A program made the translations under genes and the position numbers. The notes beneath the pieces are model-generated. The model was not told the DNA's origin. It saw only the letters and a program-made list of their open reading frames with translations, and searched no databases. Positions 1 through 11,760 of a stretch of 64,000 nt of DNA are shown here, piece after piece (the first letter of the stretch is position 1; each line of letters starts with the position of its first letter). The stretch is from Membranipora membranacea (lineage: Eukaryota; Bryozoa; Gymnolaemata; Cheilostomatida; Membraniporidae), in NCBI GenBank assembly GCA_914767715.1, contig OU612068.1:4526001-4590000 (forward strand), read 5' to 3'.

Positions 1-480
1 GTGAGTGAGTCAACTGTGGAGGACGAGACTACAAAAATCGTCCACCCTGACATCACTACATGGATTTAAAGCTTCCTCACTCATAGAACGCAAACTGTAG
101 CCTCTGGTAGCAATGTATCAACACAGGGCTGCATACTCTCTATTATTCTGTTTTCCATGTATGTTGAGACAATGAAAACAACACTTTACTCTTTCTCCAT
201 ACTAAAACACATTGATGATACAATCAAATTCGAAAATATATATAAAGGAGAAACATATACAAGCTGAGATTACCAATATCACCTCCTGGTGTGATGAAAA
301 CCACCTACTCATTAACCCCAGTAACAAATTCACAAATCACCGGCATGAACTCAACCCAGATCCACTCATCATCAAACAAAATTGCATGGAACGAGTCCAG
401 AAGTACAAATATCGTGATACTTTTGTCACTTTGAAACTTCAATTTTCTGCCAGTACAAATCTCGTCGCATAGCGATTGTA
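1..480 (+). pseudogene. Decayed LINE reverse transcriptase fragment
   Basis: Conceptual translation over several frames gives a 'QGCILSPLLF'-like RT motif near 125-155, a degenerate 'DDT' box near 214-222 (HIDDTIKFE), then 'SWCDENHLLINPS' and 'ERVQKYKY' in the frame that runs to 472. This order (PQG box, xxDD box, then W-C-x-x-N-x-L-x-x-N-x-x-K/N) is the usual one for the palm of non-LTR reverse transcriptases. Stops and frameshifts separate the motifs, so the copy is dead, and it is cut by the window edge. The clade is not assigned. Confidence 0.7.
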
Positions 481-982
481 TAATGAGGCAGCCATATATC
501 AAAGTTTGGTGTCACCCCTAAGACAATGAAACTTGCCGACAGCGCATTTATGGAGTGCGTCTTCTTTTTCCATCTGGCAATCACCTTTGAACTTTATGAA
601 TCCCGACTCAAAACAATAGTATATACATACATATATATATATTCTATCAGTTATCCTGACTGTATATAGCCCAAAGCTATCGATTTTATTGCATGAGTGA
701 TTCAATTGTATTTAGGCAACAGGTTGTAGCGTGATGATGAAAATGGGGCAGCTGAAATAAAGCTAATCCGGCTGTCTATATATTTTACTTTTTGCTTCGA
801 TTAACGCAAAAGGTTAAATTCCTGCAATTAACTCTGAGTCAAGACATATTTTATATCAGAATCTCACTGTATTATGTAATATCAACATTGATCTACAGTT
901 CATTGAACCAACAAGTGATGGTTTAGTTTTTGCAAAAAAATTTTATTCTTTTAACAGGTCACAGGAACAGGTTGAGACGCAT
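481..982. other. Intergenic, no gene seen
   Basis: AT-rich sequence with short TA runs (about 624-650) between the LINE fragment and the 3' end of the MULE gene. No ORF with recognisable content. Confidence 0.5.
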
Positions 983-1568
983 TTATAAAACACCGTTGGC
1001 ACCGTGTCTCCACAGTCTCTGCCAGTTCAGGTCTCTTTGATAGTTATCCCATGCCTGCTTTAGGGCGGCATCGCTAGCTACGTATTTCTTCAGCTGCTTG
1101 TTCACTTTAACATTATTTTCCACCAATGGTTGAACAGTTTTAGTTGTCTCCGACTCTCCTCAGCACTTCCAACAACTCCCACAGCACCAGGTTTGGCTTG
1201 CCAGCATTTCTATTCAGTTTATTGTGCCATCCTATAAGCAGTCGCAAATTCCACATAAATTTCTATTATAACATTTTCATAATGCGTAACAATATTCATG
1301 CATAAGTTTATCTATTTGTGGTCCTCTTCAACATTCATTCTAGGGTAGATAGGGTTAAGAAACGCATTTACCAAAAGACTGCAATTGTGCTAGCATTGCT
1401 GTAAATGGAAATCTTTTTAATTATTAACAAAATGAATATAATATATATATTCATATCTATGATAGCCACGCTTTAATGTGGAGTAAAACAAGGCTGTAAG
1501 TCAGTTAACAATCTTACCTTCTACGGAGTTGTTGGTTCGAGTTGTGCCCTCGAACACTACCCAGTCTG

Positions 1569-1981
1569 CAGGGGCGTATATTCTAAAATTTTCACTCACT
1601 GACTTTTTAGAGATGAGCATAATGATTGGGCACAGCCCGATCCACACGCCGTTGGCGTGGCGGGGAGGGTGTGGGAGGGGCGCTTAAGCGCCCTCCCACC
1701 ATGGAAATTTTTGCATATCGGTAGCAAAATAGTGCAAGCAGAGTGGTATTTCAATAGCTCACTGAGCTGTTGAGTACTTTCAGAAAACAACTCAATAGCA
1801 GTAGAAGATTACGGTAAAAATGCTCCAGTTATAAAGCACCCATTTGAAAAAAACTGACCTGGATGGGATTCGAACCCACAACAACCTGATTAACATTGAT
1901 TATAAAGCAGACGCTCTACACACTGAGCTATTCAGCCACTCACGGAAATCCATGGGCCGTGAGTGCTAATATACGCCACTG
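1569..1981. mobile_element. hAT-type MITE, copy 1
   Basis: 413-bp element. The left end reads CAGGGGCGTATATT and the reverse complement of the right end CAGTGGCGTATATT. It is flanked by the exact 8-bp direct repeat CCAGTCTG (1561-1568 and 1982-1989). An 8-bp duplication with CAGGG-type termini is typical of hAT elements. There is no transposase ORF. It contains a GC-rich stretch near 1640-1700 with inverted symmetry, a tRNA-like sequence near its right end, and a subterminal palindrome (CACTCACGG / CCGTGAGTG). It shares almost its whole length with 45500-45914. It interrupts exon 5 of the MULE gene. Confidence 0.88.
1860..1940 (-). other. tRNA-like sequence inside hAT MITE copy 1
   Basis: Read on the minus strand it has an A-box-like TAGCTCAGTGTGTAGAGCG and a B-box-like GGGTTCGAATCCC, with D-stem GCTC/GAGC and a T-arm. 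The anticodon region is abnormal (stem GTCTG/CAGGT with a long loop), and the acceptor ends do not pair, so it is not a functional tRNA gene. It is probably a captured tRNA or SINE head within the DNA element. Confidence 0.6.
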
Positions 1982-4142
1982 CCAGTCTGCCACCCTTTGG
2001 AACCATGTGGCTTCCATGTACTCCAATAGCTGGTCACAGTTGACATTGTTGAGAGCCAGACTGTCTCTCCTTAGTTGAGGAATGGCCTCGTTTGTGACAA
2101 CATCTTTAGGAAGAACAGCCAGGCCCATCACTCGCCTGACAAACCTCGTCACATCATCATTTATGTTGTATTTTACAACTAAATCTGTAGAAAGGCACAA
2201 CAATAGGTATTTACAAAACAAACTTGATTTCATAGGCGGCCCAAAAATGATTTAAATCGCTCATAGACCATGTCCCCTGCCTCTTTCTATTTCCATTGTG
2301 CCTACACTCAAGATCCTTGACTGAAGAGGTAGTTCAGGTACAATCTGGAATTTGGCAATTGATAATGAGATAGTTAGATGATTTATGATGTTATGCTATA
2401 AGTAAGATATGGTACTAATGGCTTGTGACAACTAACAAAAATTATGTTAACCCTGGTGAAAGTTATGACTATATTTCCAAAACATAATAACCAGCTCACC
2501 ATGTATACTGTGGACTTTTCTCCAGATTGTCTGACGGAAGTGAAACAGGCAGCCTTGTCTGTCACAGGCTGGGAGAACACTACGTAGAGCTGGCCAAAGT
2601 CATGTCTCAAAGTCGGCTATTATTCTGCGAACCTTCTCCACTTTCTTGCTGTCTCTAATGACAGACAGCACTTCATTGAGAACCTGTAATGGTAACAAAA
2701 TGTTAAATAACTATTCATCAGCCTGAACACCAAATGATTTAGTCAAACAAAAGTGGAAACTTGTCTATATATCGAACTATGATAACTTCAATGTAGACAA
2801 TGATTTTTATGGAACTCCGAGAATATTCTTTTTAACTTCATACTTTTATTTTAGCCGACCAAAGTCACACGGGCGACAAACAAGACCATGCCATTGAAGC
2901 AATATAATTCAAATTAAAAAGAAAAATACAAAATTAAAAGAATGATGAAGATACTGTGACAATTTTTTATCAGATAGGTGCCATACTTTGAACTCCTGCG
3001 TCATAAAACCCGGTAATTATTTTACTATGCCGAAAATTAAGATTAATCGATTTTTATTCAGTTTTATCACACTAAGTATCAAAGTTTTAAATAGTGCCAA
3101 TGTGCAATGTCAAATGACAGTGCCTTTTCAGTTACAATCATTGTAATCTGTCTGCGTCGTGATTACCAAATTAAAATAACTTCAAATTCATAATCCAAAG
3201 GGAGTGGTCTACTCAATATCGATGAAAGAACAACACCCAAATTGTAATATGCATACGACTGTGTGCGCTTCCTAAATCCAGGGTAGCAAATAAAATGTAA
3301 GAATATTGATAGCAAGGTGTGCTCACCCTTTCATAATCCTGTGTGCTTTTTCTCGACATCAGTACATATATACCAAGAACTTGGACATTCTGGGCCAAAA
3401 AGATGTTGATGGTGAACAGTTGGACAAATGGGGGCCTCACAATCTTAAACGTTCCATCCATGCACCTGCAAAGTTATTATTAAAACAAATTAGTTGTAGG
3501 GAGGCACCTGATTCACAGCACCAAGATGCTGTAGCATGAGAATGTAGTGAAAAGGTTTAAATTGTTTTTTTTATGAATAGAAATAAAAAATGTTAACCAG
3601 TATGGCAGCCATGCTATAAAACCAACAGCTCACCACAACTCAGCTGCAGCAAGCATGCCTATTTGGTCTGAGGTTCCCATGAGAATGTGTCTGTTCGTTC
3701 TCCCATTGTCTATGTCAACCCAAATGTCACTCAGGATGAACTCCGGGTCTCTAGGCATCTGCAAACATAATCATATTGCTTCCTTGCACTTCACATGAAT
3801 GGCTGAACATTCAACATTTACATTTATTTCAATCTGAATAGATTTTCAATTTGATCCTTGGATTGTGAAGACACGATCCATATCGAGGTTTCCTGCTCGC
3901 GATGAATTATAAGAAAGGCTTCATTGCATACTTACTGTAAACTGGAGGGTTTTTGGGTATGGAGGCCGAACGGTTTGCCTCTGACGTTGTATTCTCCTTT
4001 TCAAGTTGAGCGGATTTGCTGCCAGCGGTATAGGATGGGTTGGAAAGGCAGTCCTATCTTTGTTGATATTTCTGTAAACCATCCTATCTGGCGCTGCAAA
4101 GAGGTTTTCTTTGGCCTGTGCCTTCAGCTGGAAATCAAACAT

Positions 4143-7100
4143 GACACTATCTTTTGTGTTACAGGGAAACTATTTTCTTACACACTAACCCCTCTCCTGA
4201 TTTTCAACAAAACAGTCCTGATGTACCAATATCTTGGTGCGAGATATTGATTTGTGATTTTATTGTCCCAAGACAGATACAGGCTCCATAGTAATTTCAT
4301 CATATGCATCAACATGCATATCAGAATGATGCACTCTATGTTTGATTCCCTGCATAGGTGGCGTCAGGACCAACAGTGATTTTGTATTGGCCAGCCACCC
4401 ATCCCAGCTGGTCATGTCTGTTAGTATGAGGTAGATAAACACTAGAGGTCTATTGTTTGTTCATAAAAATAACTGCTATAAACAAGAAGGGTCAAACCCA
4501 TGCCCATGCATGTAGAGAGGGAATAGATTTGGCATCCAGATTTTTAGGTGTCAATTTGACACGTTAAGCTACACCAGCATTACCTGAATTGTACAGTATA
4601 GATAAAAATATGAATCGGATAGTGGGTTTATGTGTTGCAAAAAGAAGTGTTCAATGCCATTTACCGTACATACAATGGCCTGATCATTTAGACTAGTTTG
4701 CTGTAGATACTACTTGGCAAATTGACCAGTAGTGAGACATTGCAAATTAACTAGGACTAGTTGTCTTCCCTTTACAAAGTAGTGGGTAACTCTCATTCTG
4801 ATGGCTGGCTTAGTTTTTCTTCCATCGAAAAGTTCATTGTTTATCTGCTCAAGATGTTGAGGTAATTTTCCTACACTCCTTGATCTGTTTACACTTTGTT
4901 AATCAACTCATGATTGTCAAAATCACATAACAGCTGAGTTATCCCACCACAGACCATCACCACTGTAGAGGACATGAGAACCGTATACTTTCCATAATTT
5001 AATTGAGCCACTTAAACTACAAACATACATAAATATCTACCTTCTATGATACCATCATCAATCTCGATTTGCACTTTCCCTTCCAACATTGGTTGAAGAT
5101 CGTTCTCTTATCCTTCTGATAAACATACTTTGACATTCAATAAATCTACGTTTGGCTCAGCTTCATAAAATCAATCCTTTATGATTGTTTTTGGTTGCTG
5201 TTGACTTTTTAAGTGAACTTGGAGAAGGGTGCAGGCCAACAGATTGGCTGAAAAGTGCTCTGTGGATGTGTTGTAAGCGGAATTTGGTTGACAGACATAA
5301 TTGGCTGGTTTTATTATTCACTGTTATTTCGTCGCTTTTCTAGTCTTGGTGTTTCTCTGGGCAGAACGAAAAAAATTGATTCATTCATTCATTTTGTTAT
5401 CAATCGATTATTTATGTATATTTTTAATAGTTAAGACCAGATAGCAAGTTAAAAAACAGTCCATCTTAATGACAGTGTCGGATATAAAGATATTTGCATA
5501 AGATGGTAACGAGAAACCCTATGATAATGAGCGGCTTCGAACTGTTGCAGGTCTATGGTAGTACAATGTTGATATTCTGCTCTCGGATGGAATGTGTTAT
5601 ATTCACAAATGAAAATTTTATAATGCTCATATTGGTACATATGGCATGTACATGGAAAGTATATTATATTCATATATACAGAAAGAGATGATTAATACTT
5701 TCAGTCTCATTTTATGAAAAGAGTTCAGGAAAAATATTCTGCTGGTCAAACAGACAGGGCATACAACTATAGAAGAAGACACTCCCTCAGAAGTATGATG
5801 TATGAGTCTGAGTATTATTCAAGATGGACCACATAAGTACTAAGCTTGCTTCTCAAATCATTGATCAATGAAAACTCTAATTTGTTAACCAGATAGAAAA
5901 TTCTATGCTTAAGGCACATAGCTCTTTCACATTTGTAGCGCCCCAAAATCTGATGACATGCAGTTGTTAAGCTGAGATTTTAATTGAAAGTTGCTAGAAT
6001 TATTCTCTGGTTGATCAATGCTGAGATGAATGACAAAAGAGCAAAATATGTTTTGAGCGATGAGCTCATTGTTTTGAGTGAGGATATCGCTCAAAAGAAC
6101 CCTTCCCTGGTAACTAAATATGTAATGATGTTTTTTAGTGCTAGCTGATCCTGTTTATTTGTGTTCCTCACAAAAAGGCTATAGTTCTGAGACCTATTGT
6201 TTATCCTTGGTGTCTAGGGTCACTAGCTCCAGAGAAACCCAGAGCCACTGATCCGTACAATCATAGCAGAATCTCCCACAAGAAGCTGAGCACTCATGCT
6301 GCAAACAATATAAAGATCATGATTAAACACGGTCAGATATTCCCACTGGAGCTGGAGGCGAAAAAAATAAACGAAAGGAACAGGCGGTCGCCTCTCAGTA
6401 AGCATTGATGATTATCATGTTTGAGTCTTAGCTTTTAGTCTCCTTTCCGGCTGAGGCAGTGGGCAACTCCTTACAAAAGGTGTTTTATCTAGTTTATTCA
6501 TATAATAGAATGTCCAGCTCTGTTTTAAAATTAGAAGAAATAAGCCAAAAAGTGCAGCCCAAATATACAGGGAAGGGTCTACAAGAAGAACTGCTAGGCC
6601 TTGATTTCTGCCCGGTTTTAAATGTAATTGGGGAGGTCGGAGATGTCCATAACTCGGGCGATGTGGGTTGGTGTGGGTTTGAATAGCGGAGATTGATATA
6701 AATATGTTTTCAAAAAAATCAAAATAAATCTTGCTGTACATAAATGTTTTTCTGTCGAGCAATTTGTTACGTGCCAACCATATTTATGCAAATAGAGTAT
6801 TGACCATCAATAAAAAATTCATTGGCATCTGCAGACGAGTTGTACGTTGAGCATTCAGTTGTCACTTATAACACAGCTTGCCTTCCATTTTACATTTAGT
6901 CCCGTATAATTAAGGAAATTCAAGCCGTACACTCACCAGTACCTAACAGCATGCTCATCAATATCCAATCGACCACCTTTAATAAATATCAATATTACTA
7001 TGATAATAATATTATCCTTAAATGAAATTACTTGTTTTAAAATATGGCCAAAAGAGAAAAAAATGCCACGCCAGTCATTCAGCTTAATTTTTATTTTCAA

Positions 7101-8658
7101 TGCCGCATTCATGTTTCAACTGTCAAACGTATTGCATGATATTGTTAAGCAAAGAGTAACAGTTTTAAGTATGTTTTTATTTTTGTAAGTTTTCTACCCA
7201 TTCATAAACAGGGGACAACCTCTACAATCTAATGTGGTCTATAGCTGGAATGCAAAATACAAAACTTAATCTGATAGCCAATGAAATTGCTGGGTCTATT
7301 TGGTTACCTGTATTCAGCCAATCATTGCAATGGGTCTAAATAATTGGGTTGGAAAAAGCAAAATGTGTAAATGTGGCCAATCAGGAGAGTTATCACATGA
7401 GTATAGACTTGTTTTGCAGTCTTTATCAATCGTAATATATTGGGTCTAATTTGTTCTGGGTCTATACTCCATCAAGGGTTAACCAGGGGAAGGCAATTTT
7501 TAATTTATCCATGATCTGTACTACTCACCCTTGTAACATTTATTATTTGTCAATCTTGAATAATCTCGGCATTGAGTAAGATTGATGACAATGATTGATG
7601 GTCAAAATTAACTAAGCAATGCCAAGATTAAAATTATTTTCCTATGTAGTTGAGAATTTCTGCATTTCTGAATATCTCCATTGTTGATCATAGTCCCAAA
7701 AAAAAGCCTGCAGGTAAAAAGCCAAATGAATTATTTTAGCAAATTGAGAGCAGATAACTCCAAATTTATACAGCCCATTGTTTTTTATATGAGTTTGAAT
7801 CCACATGAAAAGTATATAAAAGTGGTTCAATAGTGTGAGTGGCACTTAGGTGAGTTGGGGGAGTCTATTTTACACACCCATGCAGAAAACTTCATTCAGT
7901 CAAATGAATTTAAGCTTTATATATACCACTTTCCGATCCCCCTATCAATCCTTGACCCAGTATAGTTTGTAGTGGGTCTAATTTGTATTGGGTTTTTTTG
8001 TTTGGGTCTAATTTGTTATGGGTCTATCTGCATGGGTCTAATTGTCGCAATACCGTACTAAGGTCAGTTCGTACTTCCTGTACAAATGCGCAGGCGCAGA
8101 TATATTTATTAGCATGAGTGAGGGAGATACTTTTACATACTAGTCATGACTCATGTGTGGAAACCAGACACAAGCTCTTCCAACTGAAATTTGGTAAGAC
8201 AGGCTTTTGTTATCATGCACATAAACATCCATGTTATATTCATACCAATTTACTCCTTGTTCATAACCCAGTCTAGATGTTAAAACAAGGAGTAAACAAA
8301 TACCTAAGTCTCATTCTCCCAAGAAATAATTGACATTGTTCTCAATCCAGTGGGACTCAACTGGAGCAAGCCCTGGTTAGTAGCTATAATATGGCTACTA
8401 ACTAGGGCTTGCTCCAGTTCAGCTTGAGAACAATTTATATTCCTTTGGCTGTCCCTGGTGACCTTGGGTGCATGTTTATGGTTGGGCCTGCTAGTCTAGT
8501 CCTTGTTCCTGGTGTAACCCCATATTCAAACCTTCACAATAAGAGCTCTATGTTGCCAATCCTAAATTGTGGAATATCCCCTTAATCTTATGGCTCTTTA
8601 ATACTTGTAGATCCTTCTGTTTGAGAGGTTCCAGTAAATTTGGAGGGCAAGTTATTTG
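4143..8658. other. Intergenic, no convincing gene
   Basis: About 4.5 kb of AT-rich sequence. Open stretches such as the minus frame at 6415-6777 and the plus frame at 6459-6686 have no recognisable domain or splice context. A cluster of GGGTCTAA-type motifs lies at about 7290-8050, and a strong hairpin at 8360-8418. Confidence 0.4.
8360..8418. repeat. Near-perfect inverted repeat (hairpin)
   Basis: The 25-bp arms 8360-8384 and 8394-8418 match at 24 of 25 positions around a 9-bp loop. An outer pair ATTGTTCTCAA / TTGAGAACAAT (about 8335-8345 and 8424-8434) extends the fold imperfectly to about 100 bp. It looks like a miniature foldback element. No target duplication was recognised. Confidence 0.75.
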
Positions 8659-9731
8659 ATGACTGACATGGACCGATTAATGAGCCTGAAATATTCCTGG
8701 AGCCTTCATCAGTGGAAGCGACTACTCCAGTCCTCATTTGTCAAGTTAGTAGTCATGGTACACCAAAGTACCAATTTGTAATCAGAATATAACCAACTAA
8801 CTGCGTATCAGTCTTGCTATGATTTTACTGATGTGTGTGTTTACTTGCGGACTGCTCGTTTTACCTGCATTTTATGCCATTATGCCGCCCCTCCACATTA
8901 CTGTTAGATTTTTGAGACCAGTCCTTCACATGCTCATCACTCATCATTCGAATCACTCTATATGTGATCAGTCATTTTATGAAGATAAACTTCCTGTATA
9001 ACAAAAAAATTTCAATTCATGTTTATTCATGATGTTCATTCCTGCATGTCATCATCAGGGGAATGGTTTATCATTGTAGAGATTGTCTATGAAGAAGTGG
9101 CACTCAACAGAGAAAGCTTATCTTGGAATGCAGGATTGACATCAATGTACTTATCAGTAAGTCTGATAGTACGGAGTGCAAATACAACTCTTCATAGATA
9201 AATATGTTGCTGTTATGCTGCCTATGTGTCCACAGGGGACACTTGTGTCATCCTTTGGCTTCCTGCCTTTCATTGCTCTTTATCCCGCAAATACTGCAGG
9301 AATCAACACCAGCCTAGCTCAATCAAAGTCCCAATCACAATCACTGCTGGAGAAATAAGATGATCAGCGTGTCCAGGCTCAAATGAGTCTCTTGTATCCT
9401 TAGTACTACTATGTTGAGATCTTCATACGCAGATTGGTTGTTCAATAATGATATTTCCCTGTGCAATATCTACATGTTTTAAAGCTTCGATCTTGCATAT
9501 TGTTCTAAATATTGCTTCTATGTGACAAATAGCAATGGTGTTTCTTTATCCTCTCATGTAAGAAGAGCAATCGACTCCATAAGTATTGAGTAATTTTATT
9601 TTCAATTTTCAGTTAACTTTGATAGGTGTGTTGTTTGAGGTACATGATGAAGGAAGGGACTTTGAGATTGGTTATGTTGATATGTCAGTTATGTACAACA
9701 AAGCTACTGTTGCTCCTCCAAGAATGTAATA
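8659..9731 (+). CDS. Candidate spliced gene, unidentified membrane protein
   Basis: Weak model. Exon 1 8659-8744 (MTDMDRLMSLKYSW..., donor GTTAGT), exon 2 8812-8998 (hydrophobic LAMILLMCVFTCGLLVLPAF, probable membrane span; donor GTATAA is poor), exon 3 about 9060-9150 (WFIIVEIVYEE..., donor GTAAGT), then either 9236-9357 (GTLVSSFGFLPFIALYP..., ending in TAA) or 9613-9731 (LTLIGVLFEVHDEGRDFEIGYVDM..., ending in TAA). Phases agree between the listed junctions. The last exon has a C2-like strand pattern (VLFEVHDEGRDFEIG) but I do not recognise the family. Alternative last exons or a pseudogene are possible. Confidence 0.3.
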
Positions 9732-9734
9732 GGA

Positions 9735-11755
9735 ATGAGCTTTACCTTGGGAGGATTCAGAGAGACATCCCCAGAAAGCATTAAAATTGTTTATGGAAGT
9801 CAGCCAAGTGTCATATTCTTGATTGTTTACAGTACCTTGCTGCTTCTCAGTGATTTTCAATGTTTTATGTTTTGATTTACTTCTTCTTGTTGATACATAA
9901 TGTATTTTTTTAAATGTATTGAATTCACGGAAATAATATGTGACATGAGACCTTGATTGCAGACTTTATTGATGAAATGTTGTGAAGATTTTATGATTAC
10001 GTTTCTATATATTGGTCTATCAGTGATCATGCTTATATTTTATGCTACAGTGAGATATCATATATAAAATTATGAGAAACTAAAAACGATTCGCTTGTAT
10101 TTGTGTCGACATGACTAGTAATAATGATGACTAAGTAGAAAAATAATCGACTGAAAAAATAGAGTGGGGTGTCACAAAAACAGGGATAATTTTTGAACCT
10201 CTATTTCTACCCAAATTCTGATGTCATATTTGGAATTATCAGGAAATTCTGAGTGTTATTGTTGTATCTAAAGAAAAAAAGAGCAAAAATATTTTTTTAG
10301 CCTCTGTATTTTTGGCCACATAAAAGGCTATATGAGAATTAATAAGGAGTTGTGCCATCATAAAATAAATAAAAATGAGAACAAGTTGGGAAGTACGAAA
10401 CGTCCGTACGAATCGTCCTCAGTACGAATCATCTATGTACCGCATTTTCAATGGAGGAGGCAAGTTTCTTTTTCACAGGTTAGCGCAATACATGCAACTT
10501 CCTGTCTACAAATCTCTGACCAATGATTGGATAAATTACAAATATGTCAAGGCTATCAGCTGGTCACATGTAGTTGCTCTATGAATCCTTGGCTGAGGAC
10601 TGAGGTGTTCTTTTACTTTTCACACTCACAGGAGTTATTTTACTACTCATATCACTAAGACAAGGAAGTTCTACCCATTATCATACTGGGACAGTTAGCT
10701 GTAGTCAGGTTGGTATTTTATATAGATGTTTTGGGAGATTTCAAACAATTTAAATTGAACTCTCCTTGTCCCATTATTTGTGTTACCCCTTTCTGAATAT
10801 TTCTCACTGAATTTGGTTAAACTTCTCATAAATATGTCAATGTGGTGATTTAATCTCACTCATAGAAAAATCAGTCAAAGTTACTACTTTGCTGGTCACC
10901 ACTAGCCGCGGTAAAGTTATCTATTAATATTTTAAGCCTAAAAAAGTGAAAGGTGTTTCTATCCTATCAACCTACCTAATAGTAACCACTCCTTGGCCTA
11001 GCCTATCTAACCAAACATGTGGGATGGATGGTTTCGCAAACGATCTGTTTCAAACTCTGATTCGCTATAGGATTAAAATACTCTGATAACACCTGATATA
11101 TAACAATTAGAGTTTTATCATCTGTCCCAGCACGGAGAATGGAATTGGCAATTTGAACATTTTTATTTAGGATTTCTCTCCAGTGTATTGATGTCAATGA
11201 GCTTGATATACTTATCTAATTCCTTGATTTCATTAGCTGTTGTAGATTAACTTTATTTTTGTATCAGTTGATGAAAAAAAGGTGAATGGTGAATGTGTAA
11301 ATCTACTTTAATTTACTAGGATTAGAGCTCAGGATACGCTTGTCATTTTGAGTTGAGAGATTTGTCAAGCTTTGCTAAGCCCATAGTTAGCATAGCTTAT
11401 ATAATTATTGTGTTTTACAAATAATTCGTATTTTTTTCAACACACAGGTTTAGTTTATATTGTGTATGTTTGGGCACTATTATTTTTTTGGGTTGTGTTA
11501 GGATTTTGATGGATCAAGGAGGCCCAGAAACTAAAGATGATATATATATATATATATATACATAGTCTCTGGTTGGCCCACTAATGCGCACTCAATTTTA
11601 CTGTCTGCAATACGTGACTTGTAATTATTCTTCAGATCGCCTCTGCAGTTTTTTGACCAAACTGAAGCCACATAGCAAATCTTGTGGTGTCACACTATGA
11701 TGTGAAGGTAGCTAAGCAATATATTTCCCACTTAACACCGTCCAGTAATACTCAC
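9735..11755. other. Intergenic / upstream region of the KIAA0319-like gene
   Basis: AT-rich sequence without a recognised gene. A (TA)10 tract at 11541-11560 lies about 200 bp upstream of the start codon at 11761. No core promoter element can be asserted. Confidence 0.4.
11541..11560. repeat. (TA)n microsatellite
   Basis: Ten uninterrupted TA dinucleotides upstream of the KIAA0319-like start codon. Confidence 0.9.
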
Positions 11756-11760
11756 AAGGA

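Larger units (their letters stand above)
983..4127 (-). pseudogene. MULE-type transposase gene, spliced, inactivated
   Basis: Six exons on the minus strand join with matching phases: 4127-3936, 3758-3634, 3465-3327, 2683-2500, 2184-1518 (interrupted by a MITE) and 1231-983. The product resembles the catalytic region of Mutator-like (MULE) transposases: RHILMGTS in exon 2, 'MDGTF...F.QLFTIN...VLM' in exon 3 (first catalytic Asp in DGTF), 'ADFE...GCLFHFRQTIWRKV' in exon 4, 'FVRRVMGLAVLP', 'LLEYMEATW' and 'RTNNSVEGWHNKLN' across exons 5-6. The gene is dead: an in-frame TGA lies at 2600-2602 just after DFE, a hAT MITE sits inside exon 5, and exon 6 is shifted by one base (stop after RRVGDN, while the other frame continues to WRHGANGVL). 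Removing the MITE and one target copy restores an exon of 246 nt in phase. The N-terminus and terminal repeats were not found. It could be an intron-rich transposon or a once domesticated gene. Confidence 0.8.

Noticed and set aside
6415-6777. 120-codon minus-strand ORF with a hydrophobic segment
   Set aside because: No splice context, no recognisable family, and a competing plus-strand frame. Not supported as a gene.
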